Positions 16,276 to 24,925 of a stretch of 64,000 nt of DNA are shown piece by piece. Source of the DNA: DATJZG01 sp035499295. Lineage in GTDB: Bacteria; Myxococcota; Myxococcia; Myxococcales; Anaeromyxobacteraceae. The notes beneath the pieces were generated by a model. It saw only the letters and a program-made list of their open reading frames with translations, made no database searches and was not told where the DNA came from. The position numbers and the translations under genes are program-made. The stretch's first letter is position 1. Every line of letters starts with the position of its first letter. The stretch spans positions 1-64,000 of the forward strand of contig DATJZG010000016.1 in NCBI GenBank assembly GCA_035499295.1, given 5' to 3'.

Positions 16276-17868
16276 TCAGCCGGCGTCCTCGAGCGGGCCG
16301 GCCACCTGGAAGACGTCCACCGTCCCGGTGCGTCCCCGCAGCGTTCGCGGCCCGAGCTCCTGGAAGGCGAAGGCGTGCCGGGAGCGCTCCACCGTCTCGC
16401 GGGCCGCGTGGATGGTGCCCGGCTCGGCCATCGACTCCAGGCGCGCGGCGATGTTCACCGGATCGCCGAGCACGGTGAACTCGAGGCGGTCTGGGGAGCC
16501 GAAGTTCCCAGCGATGACGCGACCGGTGTTCACCCCGATGCGGATGGAGAAGCGCCGGTCGGCCGGCAGCCGGCGATTCATCTCCTCCACGCGCTTGAGC
16601 ATCTTCCAGGCGCAGCGCAGCGCCCGCGTCGATCCGTCCGGGAGCGGGACCGGGGCGCCGAACACCGCCATGAGCCCGTCCCCGATGAACTTGTCGAGGG
16701 TTCCCTTCTCCTCGAAGATCGCCTCGGTCATGGCGCGAAAGTAGTCGCGCAGGAGCCCGGCCAGCTCCATGGGGGGCAGGCGCTCGGTGAGCCCGGTGAA
16801 GCCCTGCACGTCGGAGAAGAGGACGGTCACGTCCTCCCGCACCTGGGCGTCGAGCGGGTCGCGGTCGATCTGCTCCTGCGAGAGGATCATGGTGGCCACG
16901 TCCGGGGAGAAGTGGCGGAGCAGCTTCTTGCGCTGGGCCTCCATGGCCACCGCGCGCTCCAAGAAGCGGGCGCGTTCGATCGCGAGGGCCGTCTGGTAGC
17001 CGACCACTGTGGTGAGCTCGAGGTCGTCGGCGGTGAAGGGGTCGACGAAGCCGCGGTCGAGGACGAGCATGCCGAGGATGCGGTTGTCGGCCCAGATGGG
17101 CACGCACAGGCAGGAGCGGATGCCCTGCGCGATCACCGACTGGCTGGCGGCGAAGCGCAGGTCCTGCTGCGCGTCGATGGTGAGCAGGCCGGCGCGACTC
17201 TTGGCGGCGGCGCCGATCACCGTCTCCGAGATGCGCGGGGCCGAACCCGGCGGGTCGCTCGCCCGCACCACCATCCGCCCCTGCTCGTCCATGAGCAGCA
17301 AGGAGGAGCGCTCGGCGCGCACCGCGCCCGCCACCGTGTGCAGGATCTTCGAGAGGCAGGTGTCGAGGTCGGGGGCGTCGATGAGCGCCTTGCCGATGTC
17401 GTTCAGGACCGCGATCTGGCGGCGCGCCGCCGGACCCCGCCCGGTGGTGCGGCGGTTGCTCGAGTCGGTGTCGTGCTTCGGCTCGACGTCGCGCGCCTGC
17501 CGGACCTCGTTCTGCAGGTCGGCGAGGTAGCGCACGATGGTCCCGTGCTCCGACAGGAGCGGGGCCTGCGGCCGGGGGGTGCGGTCGTCCCGGAGCTCGA
17601 CGAGCGTCTTGCCGAAGCGGAGCTTCGAGCCCGGGACGAGCTGGGACTCGCGCACGCGGGTCTCGTTCACCCAGGTCCCGTTGCGGCTGTCGAGGTCGAC
17701 GAGCCAGATCTGGTCGCCGCGCCGCTCGAACATCGCGTGCATGCTGGAGATCCAGGGGTCGGCGACCTGCACCTGGCACTCGGCGGAGCGGCCGAGGACG
17801 GTGGGGACGTCCGGGAGGAAGAAGACGGTCCCACCGCAGATGCCGTTCACCACGAAGAGCTCCGCCAC
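16276..17868 (-). CDS. FHA-GAF-class III nucleotide cyclase
   Basis: A 530-residue cytoplasmic signalling enzyme. Residues about 22-95 form an FHA domain (TVLGRSAECQVQV, ISSMHAMF, DLDSRNGTWVN) that binds phosphothreonine. Residues about 145-300 form a GAF domain (AVLNDIGKALI to AIERARFLE). Residues about 330-515 form a class III cyclase: metal Asp in LFSDVQGFTGL and IGDGLMAVFG, substrate Lys in DKFIGDG, and transition-state Asn/Arg in VNIAARLE. All catalytic residues are present, and the Lys is consistent with ATP and hence cAMP. It is divergent, 72 bp away, from a Ser/Thr kinase gene that could phosphorylate an FHA partner. Confidence 0.9.
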   Translation of the reverse strand: MAELFVVNGICGGTVFFLPDVPTVLGRSAECQVQVADPWISSMHAMFERRGDQIWLVDLDSRNGTWVNETRVRESQLVPGSKLRFGKTLVELRDDRTPRPQAPLLSEHGTIVRYLADLQNEVRQARDVEPKHDTDSSNRRTTGRGPAARRQIAVLNDIGKALIDAPDLDTCLSKILHTVAGAVRAERSSLLLMDEQGRMVVRASDPPGSAPRISETVIGAAAKSRAGLLTIDAQQDLRFAASQSVIAQGIRSCLCVPIWADNRILGMLVLDRGFVDPFTADDLELTTVVGYQTALAIERARFLERAVAMEAQRKKLLRHFSPDVATMILSQEQIDRDPLDAQVREDVTVLFSDVQGFTGLTERLPPMELAGLLRDYFRAMTEAIFEEKGTLDKFIGDGLMAVFGAPVPLPDGSTRALRCAWKMLKRVEEMNRRLPADRRFSIRIGVNTGRVIAGNFGSPDRLEFTVLGDPVNIAARLESMAEPGTIHAARETVERSRHAFAFQELGPRTLRGRTGTVDVFQVAGPLEDAG

Positions 17869-17940
17869 ACTGACTCGCTTTCTCTTTCCCTGGGTGTTTC
17901 AGCCGCTTGTGGTAGCTTAAACCAAGTCCCGCCTTCGCGT

Positions 17941-19488
17941 ATGCCCGTCTGTCCCACCTGCCGGACGCCCAGCGAGGATGGCGTCCTCATCTGCCCGGTG
18001 GACGGGACCCGACTCCCACAGGGAGGTGGGCTCGTCGGGCGAACCCTTGCCGAGCGCTACCGCATTCTCGGGCGCATCGGAGAGGGCGGGATGGGGACCG
18101 TCTACCTGTGCGAGCACATCGCGCTCGGCAAGCGGATGGCGGTGAAGGTGCTGCGCCCGGAGTTCTCGCGCGACGAGGAGCTGGTGCGCCGCTTCCAGCA
18201 CGAGGCCCGCGCCGCCAGCCAGATCGGCCAGGAGAACATCATCGACGTCTTCGACTTCGGTCACACCGCCGAGGGCTCCGCCTACTTCGTCATGGAGGCG
18301 CTCGACGGGGAGAGCCTGGCGCGCATGCTCTACCGGGAAGGGGCGCTCGCCCTGCCGCGGGCGCTCCCCATCCTGATGCAGATCTGCAAGGCGCTCGGTG
18401 CCGCCCACCAGCGCGGCATCATCCATCGCGACCTGAAGCCGGAGAACGTCTTCGTGGTAAAGCGCGATGACGGAGCCGACTTCGTGAAGGTTCTCGACTT
18501 CGGGATATCGAAGAGCGCGCTCCACTCGGAGGGGAAGCGGCTCACCCGGGCCGGCTCCATCATCGGGACGCCGGAGTACATGTCGCCGGAGCAGGCGGCC
18601 GCCACCAGCGTCGACCACCGATCCGATATCTACGCCTTCGGGGTGGTGGCTTACGAAGTGGTCACCGGTAGGCTACCGTTCCAGGGAGAGACGCCGCTCG
18701 CCACGCTGCTCAAGCACCAAAGCGAGGCTCCGCTCTCGCCCCGGCGTCTGCGGGCGGAGCTTCCGGTGGAGGTGGAGACCCTCATCATGCGTGCGCTGGT
18801 GAAGAAGCCCGAGGGCCGGCAGCAGAGCATGGCCGAGGTGGCCGCCGACCTCACGCGCGCCATGGCTGCCATCGATCTCGAGCCCTTGCACACGCCCATC
18901 TTCGGCACCGCCCTCGCCCCGCTGATGACGAACCAGAACGGGTCGGCGCCCCCGGTGCGCTCGGGATCGCGCGGGGGCACCCTGCCCATCCTCGACACCG
19001 ACCCGGCCATCACCTTGAGGCAGGTCCCGCACACGACCCCGGCGCGGGTCACCCCGCCGCCGCCCGTGAGCGAGGACTTCGGAGCCCGCCGGCGGCGGCG
19101 CGCCCAGGCGCTCGCCGCCGCCATCCTCGGCGTCGCCGGACTGGTCGTCGTGGTGGCGGCCCTGCTCGCGCTCACCCTGCGCCAGCCCGAGGCTCCGCGC
19201 CGCACCGAGGCGGCCGCGGCTCCCGCCCCTCCGCTCGCGAACGCGCCGCCGTCCGCCCCCGATGCCGTGCCGCCCGCGGAGGAGGCGCCCACCTCGGCCT
19301 CGTCGGCGAGCGCGGAGCCTGCGAGCCCGGCTGCGAGTCCCGCCAAGGCGCCCCTGGCGAAGGGGACTCCCGCCGGGAAGCGAAAGGCGACGCGAACGCG
19401 AGGATCGAGCAGGCGCGGGGTTGGCGCCTCGCGCGAGAGCGGCGACAATCCCGGCCCGGTGAACGACATCCTGGACCCCTACCGCTGA
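17941..19488 (+). CDS. membrane Ser/Thr protein kinase with N-terminal zinc-ribbon-like motif
   Basis: A 515-residue Hanks-type kinase. An N-terminal CPTC...CPVDGT motif (residues 4-23) has only three cysteines of the usual four. The kinase domain spans about 40-300: Gly loop GEGGMGTV, AVKVL, IIHRDLKPENV, VLDFGISK and the APE-like GTPEYMSPEQ. After a Pro/Ser linker there is one transmembrane helix near residues 390-412 and an Ala/Pro/Lys-rich tail of about 100 residues that would be extracytoplasmic. The start ATG 17941 follows a lower-GC divergent promoter region. Myxobacteria encode many such kinases; the substrate is unknown. Confidence 0.93.
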   Translation: MPVCPTCRTPSEDGVLICPVDGTRLPQGGGLVGRTLAERYRILGRIGEGGMGTVYLCEHIALGKRMAVKVLRPEFSRDEELVRRFQHEARAASQIGQENIIDVFDFGHTAEGSAYFVMEALDGESLARMLYREGALALPRALPILMQICKALGAAHQRGIIHRDLKPENVFVVKRDDGADFVKVLDFGISKSALHSEGKRLTRAGSIIGTPEYMSPEQAAATSVDHRSDIYAFGVVAYEVVTGRLPFQGETPLATLLKHQSEAPLSPRRLRAELPVEVETLIMRALVKKPEGRQQSMAEVAADLTRAMAAIDLEPLHTPIFGTALAPLMTNQNGSAPPVRSGSRGGTLPILDTDPAITLRQVPHTTPARVTPPPPVSEDFGARRRRRAQALAAAILGVAGLVVVVAALLALTLRQPEAPRRTEAAAAPAPPLANAPPSAPDAVPPAEEAPTSASSASAEPASPAASPAKAPLAKGTPAGKRKATRTRGSSRRGVGASRESGDNPGPVNDILDPYR

Positions 19489-19502
19489 TCACCCGGAGGG
19501 AC

Positions 19503-20474
19503 ATGAAGCACAACCTCGCCGCGGCCTCCGCGGTCCTCATGGCGCTGCTCGGGCCGGCCCTGCCTCTCGCCGCCCCCAAGGCAGCGCCCGCGGACGACGC
19601 GAGGACGGCCGACGCGAAGACCCACTTCCGCCTCGGGGCCCAGTACTACAAGGAGGCGCGCTACCGGGAGGCCATCACCGAGTTCGAGACCGCCTACCGA
19701 ATCAAGCCGAGTGGGGTGCTCCACTACAACATCGGGCAGGCCTACGAGAAGCTCGGCGACGTCCCTTCCGCACTCGGCTCGTACAGCGCCTACCTTCGCG
19801 AGGAGCCGCAGGCCGCCAACGCCGCCACGGTGCAGCGGGCCGTGGCGAACCTGGAGTTTCGCCTGGGTGCGACCGGCGTCCAGATGCTCTACGTGCTCAC
19901 CGACCCTCCCGACGCCGAGGTATGGGTCGACGGGCGGATGCGCGGCCGGTCTCCGTTCTACGCCGCGCTGGCGCAGGGCCCCCACGCCGTCTCGGTGGCG
20001 AAGGCCGGCTACCGGAACGTGACCCGCGACCTGGTGCTCTCGCAGGAGCACTCGACGGAGCTGGCCCTCTCCCTCCAGCCGGGGCTCTCCCCTTCCGAGC
20101 CCAGTCCCGCGGCCGCCGCCCTCTCGGCGAGCGCGGCGACGGCCCCGGCCGCAGCGCAGAGCGCCTCGGCCGCGCCCGCGGCGGCGACCCGGCCCGGCGA
20201 GGCACCTGCGAAGGTGGAGCGGACGAGCTGGCTCGGCCCCATCCTCGCCGGGAGCCTCGCCGTCGTGGCCGCCGGCGCGGGCGTCTACATGGGAGTGCAG
20301 GCGCGGAACGCCCAGAACTCCCTCCTGCACGGCTACCCCTCGAGCCCGTCGGCCGCCGACTCCCTCGCGCAGAAGGCGAAGAGCGACGCCACCACCGCCA
20401 ACGTCCTCTACGGAGTTGCCGGGGCGGCCGCCCTGACGGGCGGTGGGTTCATCCTCTTCGGAGGGCACTTCTAG
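19503..20474 (+). CDS. exported TPR-PEGA protein
   Basis: A 323-residue protein with a signal peptide (1-25), a TPR pair (about 37-105; FRLGAQYYKEARYREAITEF, VLHYNIGQAYEKLG), a PEGA domain (about 128-195; TDPPDAEVWVDGRMRGRSPF), an Ala/Pro-rich linker and two C-terminal hydrophobic helices (about 240-262 and 298-320). PEGA-TPR proteins of this layout are common in myxobacteria next to Hanks-type kinases; their job is not established. It begins 14 bp after the kinase stop with GGAGGG upstream of ATG, and its TAG overlaps the next gene's GTG, so the three genes form an operon. Confidence 0.8.
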   Translation: MKHNLAAASAVLMALLGPALPLAAPKAAPADDARTADAKTHFRLGAQYYKEARYREAITEFETAYRIKPSGVLHYNIGQAYEKLGDVPSALGSYSAYLREEPQAANAATVQRAVANLEFRLGATGVQMLYVLTDPPDAEVWVDGRMRGRSPFYAALAQGPHAVSVAKAGYRNVTRDLVLSQEHSTELALSLQPGLSPSEPSPAAAALSASAATAPAAAQSASAAPAAATRPGEAPAKVERTSWLGPILAGSLAVVAAGAGVYMGVQARNAQNSLLHGYPSSPSAADSLAQKAKSDATTANVLYGVAGAAALTGGGFILFGGHF

Positions 20475-21832
20475 TGGCGACGAAGAGTGCCGTCGGAATC
20501 AGCGCCCTGTTCCTCGCCGCCGCGGTCGGCGCCGGTTGCACCGTCACCACCAGCGGAGCGCAGTGCAATATCGACGGCAACTGTCAGACCGGGCAGCGGT
20601 GCGCCGTGGTGAACGGGAGCGGAACGTGCGAGGCCTGTACGCTCCCGTGCCCGGCGGGCTTCACTTGCGGCACGGGCTCGAGCGGGAGCGCCGCGTGCAT
20701 CTGCCCCCCGCCGAGCGGCGCCGTGTACGTGGACGCGGCCGTGAGCTCCGGGTACGCCCCCACGGGAGCGCAAACGCAGGCGTGCCGGTTCAAGACTCTC
20801 ACGGCCGGCCTGGCCGCCGCCGTCGCGACCGGGATCGCCGAGGTGACCGCCACGGGGTGGACGTCGGGCAATCCGATGATCTTCTCCGACGCGGCGGGAG
20901 AGACGCTCCCGCTCGTCGTTCCCCAAGGCGTGACGCTGAACACCGATTCCGGCGGCGTCGGGCACTACGCGATCCAGGCCGATCAAACGGTACCGACCGG
21001 ATCGGGCCAGGCTCCCATCGTCCAGCTGGGTCCCGGCTCCAGCCTCTCCGGGTTTGCGATACAGGTCGGCCCGGCTGGAGTCGCAAGCGACGGGGTGGTG
21101 CTCTCCTGCGGGGCCCAGGATGCAGGGGCGTCGTCGCTGTCGCAGCTCGTGGTTAACGGAGCGGCGGGCGGCGCCGCCCCGTCGGTGCAGAACGGCGTTC
21201 GGTTGGAAGGCGCCTGCAGCGCCGAGCTGAAGGGTGTGGAGGTGGAGGCGGTCGCCGCCAGCGGGGTCCTCATCCAGTCCGTCCAGTCTGCCGTGGTGTC
21301 GGTCGCGGCGGGGACGATCAGCTCATGCGGTCAGACCGGGCTCGTCGTGCGGGTGCAAGGGGGCGCGGCCGTCAGCATCACCGACAATACGATCAAGGCC
21401 AACAGCGGGACGACGAAGTACGGCCTCAACCCGGACCTGAGAACGGTCGGCGGCGTCTTGTTCGACACGAACTTGCCCGCCTCGCTGACGTTCACCGGCA
21501 ACTTGGTCTTTGGCAACAAGGGCGACCAGGTCATGGTGAACTCCAGCACCCCCGGTTGGAACCTCTCCGGAGGTGCGAGCTGCTCGGCAAGCTCGCAGAC
21601 GGTGAACAACGTCATCGCCTGTTACGACCCGGCCCAAAACGGGGAAAGCCCGGGGGTGGGACTGAGCCTCGTCTCGACCCCGGCAGGCAGCGTGGACGCG
21701 TACTTCGAGGCATGGGCGAACTCCCCGCCGAAGGCCGGAACGGACTTCCGGATCGTCGCCGGAGGAACGCTCAACGCGATCGGCGCGAGCGGTAGCGGGT
21801 ACTGTCCGTTGCCGTCTGGCTTCTGCCAGTAG
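20474..21832 (+). CDS. Cys-rich lipoprotein with right-handed beta-helix domain
   Basis: A 452-residue predicted lipoprotein. The signal peptide ends in a lipobox (AAVGAGC). A cysteine-rich segment (about 30-80) contains CNIDGNCQTGQRC and CPAGFTCGTG, then comes a DUF1565/parallel-beta-helix-like region (about 85-400) with repeated short strands such as NGVRLEGACSAELKGVEVEA and VSITDNTIKANSG. Likely surface-exposed; ligand unknown. GTG 20474 overlaps the PEGA gene's TAG by one base (TAGTG). GC content in the second half is visibly lower than in neighbours, suggesting faster evolution or transfer. Confidence 0.72.
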   Translation: MATKSAVGISALFLAAAVGAGCTVTTSGAQCNIDGNCQTGQRCAVVNGSGTCEACTLPCPAGFTCGTGSSGSAACICPPPSGAVYVDAAVSSGYAPTGAQTQACRFKTLTAGLAAAVATGIAEVTATGWTSGNPMIFSDAAGETLPLVVPQGVTLNTDSGGVGHYAIQADQTVPTGSGQAPIVQLGPGSSLSGFAIQVGPAGVASDGVVLSCGAQDAGASSLSQLVVNGAAGGAAPSVQNGVRLEGACSAELKGVEVEAVAASGVLIQSVQSAVVSVAAGTISSCGQTGLVVRVQGGAAVSITDNTIKANSGTTKYGLNPDLRTVGGVLFDTNLPASLTFTGNLVFGNKGDQVMVNSSTPGWNLSGGASCSASSQTVNNVIACYDPAQNGESPGVGLSLVSTPAGSVDAYFEAWANSPPKAGTDFRIVAGGTLNAIGASGSGYCPLPSGFCQ

Positions 21833-21842
21833 CAAGGAACAC

Positions 21843-22682
21843 TCACCGCGAGTTCGTCGGGAGCGGCGAGCGCTCGTTCATCCGGTACAGGCTCACTCCC
21901 ACGATCTTCCAACGCTGCCGCGCCGCACGGCGGGCGAAGGCTTCGAGAGGCTCGTCGCGGACCCGCTCGACGCCGGGCACGTCGCTCGCGTGCCGGAAGG
22001 CGCGGGAGCCGTCCGGCCGCTCGACGACGAGTCCCATGTGCGTCACCCGCGACGGGCGGCTGGCCCGGTCCTCGCGCACCACCAGGAGGACGGTGCCGTC
22101 GGGGATGCGCGGGGCGATTGCGCCCAGTCGATCGAGCGGGAGAACGTCGAGCGCGAACTCGCCCACCGGGACGTTTCCGGGCTCGAGGCCGGAGACGACG
22201 TGGCCCGACCGGCGCGCCAGGTCCCAGGTGGCGGTGTCGAGCCGCTTCACCGTGCGCACGGCGCCGTCCCCCCCGATCGAACGGGTGACGGGCTCGAGCC
22301 AGCCCTTTCGGACGAGGGCGGGGACCCACTGCGATTCCACGTAGTGGTTGCGGTGCTGGTAGTCGGTGGGGCCGTCGTAGCGGACGTCGTCGAGGAGCCG
22401 CGCGGCCTCGGCGACCGTGCGAGCGCTCCCCAGGGCCATCGCCGTCTCGACGAAGGTCACGCAGTCGAAGGCGTCGAGCCGGAAGCGCGGGTCCGGATCG
22501 ATTCCCGATCCCTCGCCGAGCGGAGAGAGGCGGTAGGGTGCGCCAACGAGGAGCGCGCTCGCGAACGAGGCGCGGTCCGCGCCCGGCGGGTGTTCCGCGA
22601 GCCCGGCGTCGAGGCGCGCCTCGAGCGGCGTCCCGGGGGAAGCCGCGAGGAGGAGGCCGAGGACGTGAAGGGCGGAGTGCAC
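21843..22682 (-). CDS. DUF1460 (N-acetylmuramoyl-L-alanine amidase-like) exported protein
   Basis: A 279-residue exported protein related to NlpC/P60-like cysteine peptidases or amidases of the DUF1460 family. The catalytic Cys is in RLDAFDCVTFVETAMAL, a conserved YQHRNHYVESQWVP follows, and the His block THMGLVVERPDG lies near residue 220. The N terminus VHSALHVLGLLLAASPG is a plausible signal peptide. The start was therefore put at GTG 22682, though an upstream GTG in the same frame is possible. It would act on peptidoglycan peptides in the periplasm. It is divergent from the GAF-protein gene and convergent with the lipoprotein gene. Confidence 0.77.
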   Translation of the reverse strand: MHSALHVLGLLLAASPGTPLEARLDAGLAEHPPGADRASFASALLVGAPYRLSPLGEGSGIDPDPRFRLDAFDCVTFVETAMALGSARTVAEAARLLDDVRYDGPTDYQHRNHYVESQWVPALVRKGWLEPVTRSIGGDGAVRTVKRLDTATWDLARRSGHVVSGLEPGNVPVGEFALDVLPLDRLGAIAPRIPDGTVLLVVREDRASRPSRVTHMGLVVERPDGSRAFRHASDVPGVERVRDEPLEAFARRAARQRWKIVGVSLYRMNERSPLPTNSR

Positions 22683-22799
22683 CGAGCCATTCGAGTATAG
22701 CGCCGGGCGTTTCTTGACTCGCTCGAACCCCGCCTGTAGCGTCGAACACGGTGGCGCGTGCGCGTTCGTCGCGCCTTCGCGCAGCCCGGAGCGAGCCCA

Positions 22800-23858
22800 A
22801 TGCCCAAGTTCGAGGTCTACGTCCCGCCTTCGCCGCCGAAGCTGCCCCTCGCCATCACGCTGCGCGTCGAATCGGAGAACTGGCTCGCGGCGTTGAAGGT
22901 CGGGCTCCAGAAGGTCGGCGGAGGCGAACTGGCGGCGAACATTCTCTGTGACATCCAGGCTGACGGCTCCATCCACGTCACCGACCCGGGCGGGGACCGG
23001 GTGTTCCGCATCCGCGAGATGCACGAGCCCGTCGCCCCCACCCTCGCCCCTCAGCCCGATCTGAATCGCACCGCGGTGATGCACGCGGCCGCGCCCCCGG
23101 CGCGCCCGGCGGCGCCCCGCGCCGCCGCTCCCGCGTCCCCGTCCCCCGCGGCTCGTCCCGCCGCTCGACCGAGCGCGCCGCCCCCGAGCGCGCCCGCGAG
23201 GACCTCGGCTCCGTCGGCCCCGGCAGCGCGAAGGCCCGTCCAGATGCCGAGCCCCTCGCCCAGGCTCACGGCGGATTCCGTCGCGTCGCTGGTGGAGGAG
23301 GTGGTGGGCCCGTCCGAGCCGCAGCCGGAGCGGATCGGCAGGATCGCGCTCGTCGAGGCGAGCCCGGCCGACGCCCTCGCCGAGGTGTTCTTCCGCACCG
23401 CCGAGCTCAATCGCAATACCGACCGCGACGACGGCCTGCGGTTCATCCTCGACCTCGCCATCGAGAAGATCGGCTGCGACGCTGGATCGGTGCTGCTCGG
23501 GCGCTTCCAGACCGGCGACCTGGCCTTCGTGGTGGCCCGCGGTCCCAAGGCGGACGAGATCATGCGCCTGCGGCTCTCGGTGCCGTTCGGAAAGGGACTC
23601 GTGGGCTTCAGTGCCCAGGAGAACGTGTGCCTGGCGGTGTCCGACGCCGAGAAGGACCCGCGCTTCTATCGCGCCGTCTCCGAGGCGATCGGCTACGCCA
23701 CGCGCTCGGCGCTGTGCGCTCCCGTCGAGGCGGGAGGGCGCGTCCGCGGCGCGCTCGAGGTGCTGAACAAGAGGGGCGGGGCCTTCACCCCGCAGGACCT
23801 GGCCATCCTCTCCTACCTGGGCCACAAGGCCGGCGAGTTCCTCGGGCGCCTGGAGTAG
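22800..23858 (+). CDS. GAF-domain signalling protein
   Basis: A 352-residue cytoplasmic protein. Residues 1-80 form an unknown N-terminal domain (PKFEVYVPPSPPKLPLAITL) that looks conserved in layout. Residues 95-165 are a Pro/Ala-rich linker, and residues about 195-350 a GAF domain (FILDLAIEKIGCDAGSVLLG, GKGLVGFSAQE, APVEAGGRVRGALEVLNK). No output domain is attached, so it may act by protein contact. The start ATG 22800 was chosen because the protein then begins directly with the conserved domain. The stop lies 2 bp from the stop of the convergent truD gene. Confidence 0.78.
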   Translation: MPKFEVYVPPSPPKLPLAITLRVESENWLAALKVGLQKVGGGELAANILCDIQADGSIHVTDPGGDRVFRIREMHEPVAPTLAPQPDLNRTAVMHAAAPPARPAAPRAAAPASPSPAARPAARPSAPPPSAPARTSAPSAPAARRPVQMPSPSPRLTADSVASLVEEVVGPSEPQPERIGRIALVEASPADALAEVFFRTAELNRNTDRDDGLRFILDLAIEKIGCDAGSVLLGRFQTGDLAFVVARGPKADEIMRLRLSVPFGKGLVGFSAQENVCLAVSDAEKDPRFYRAVSEAIGYATRSALCAPVEAGGRVRGALEVLNKRGGAFTPQDLAILSYLGHKAGEFLGRLE

Positions 23859-23860
23859 GC

Positions 23861-24925
23861 TCACTCCTCCCCGGCCTCGTCGAGCCCGGCTTCCCCCTTC
23901 ACGAGCTCTCCCATCACCACCGTGGCATAGGAGCCGCGCGGCAGCTCGAAGACGGCGCGGTAGCCGCCCGGGAGGGGCGAGAGCTCCACCCGAACGGGCA
24001 GGCGCGCCGGCCGGCGCGTCCCCTCCGCCTCGCCGCCGGCCCGCGAGAGCTCCCCGGGGCCGACGCCTTCCCCGGCGAGCAGCCGCGCCTCGCGCGGCTC
24101 GGCCTCCCCCTCGGCCGCGCGGAGCTTGTGCCCGAACATCGGGCCCGCGGGGGAGATCTCGAAGCGAGCCATGCGCTCGGTGTCGAGCGCCGGGTCGGCG
24201 CAGGTGAACACCCCGCCGGTCTCGAGCTTCTTCATCACGTCCCCGGCGAGCGCGCGGGCGAAGAGCCCGTCGGCGATTCGCTCCGCCAGCCAGCGGTTGA
24301 AGAGGAGGGACTGCCAGGCAGAGATGCACATCCGCCGCAGGAAGCGGTCGCGGATCGAGCGCCGCACCTCTGGATCCTCGGTGCGGCCCTGGAGGAGAGC
24401 GCGGCCGACGTCGGCGTTCCGCCCGGCGGCGCCGAAGCGCTGGGGGCCGAAGAAGTTGGGGAAGCCGCGAAGCGCGAGGGCGGCAGCGGAGAGGCGGGCC
24501 GCCTCCAGCTCGCCGCCCTGGACGGAGATCTCGAAGCGGTTCCCCTTCGTGTGCCCGGTCCGCAGCTTGTTCCCGTGGCGCGAGGCGGCGACCACCCGGA
24601 ACCCGTCGCCGGAGATCGAGGCCGGGTCCGGATCGCGCGCGGAGGGGAAGGAGAGCCACTGGGTGGTGACGGCCTGCCGGTCCTTCAGGCCGGCCACGCC
24701 GACGTCGCGCTCCGGGACGCCGAGCTCCCGCGCGATGGCCTTCACCACGTCGCGGGTGGTCTTCCCGCGCTTCTCGACCTGCAGGTAGAGGTGCGGACCC
24801 GCTCCGGACGGCAGGTAGGCCGGGATCTCGTCGACGCGGAAGTCCTCGGGGGAGACCTTGACGAGGCCCCCGGAACCCGGCACGTCCGAGGTGATCCAGG
24901 GGATGCGCCCCTGCCCGGGGCTCAA
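23861..24925 (-). CDS. truD: tRNA pseudouridine(13) synthase
   Basis: A 354-residue tRNA-modifying enzyme of the TruD family, converting U13 of tRNA(Glu) to pseudouridine. Hallmarks are KVSPEDFRVDEIP near the N terminus, VAGLKDRQAVTTQW with the catalytic Asp, and FPNFFGPQRFG. The insertion and C-terminal half match the family length. No ATG is available. TTG 24925 overlaps the upstream stop codon in TTGA and places the family's usual N-terminal ITSDVPGSGG segment in the protein; a GTG a few codons later is the alternative. It is co-transcribed with the DUF4388 gene. Confidence 0.9.
   Translation of the reverse strand: MSPGQGRIPWITSDVPGSGGLVKVSPEDFRVDEIPAYLPSGAGPHLYLQVEKRGKTTRDVVKAIARELGVPERDVGVAGLKDRQAVTTQWLSFPSARDPDPASISGDGFRVVAASRHGNKLRTGHTKGNRFEISVQGGELEAARLSAAALALRGFPNFFGPQRFGAAGRNADVGRALLQGRTEDPEVRRSIRDRFLRRMCISAWQSLLFNRWLAERIADGLFARALAGDVMKKLETGGVFTCADPALDTERMARFEISPAGPMFGHKLRAAEGEAEPREARLLAGEGVGPGELSRAGGEAEGTRRPARLPVRVELSPLPGGYRAVFELPRGSYATVVMGELVKGEAGLDEAGEE

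Noticed and set aside
15241..17940. Plus-strand frame extending the kinase by 900 residues upstream
   Set aside because: It runs antisense to the PTS and cyclase genes and has shadow composition. The kinase begins with its own CPTC motif at 17941.
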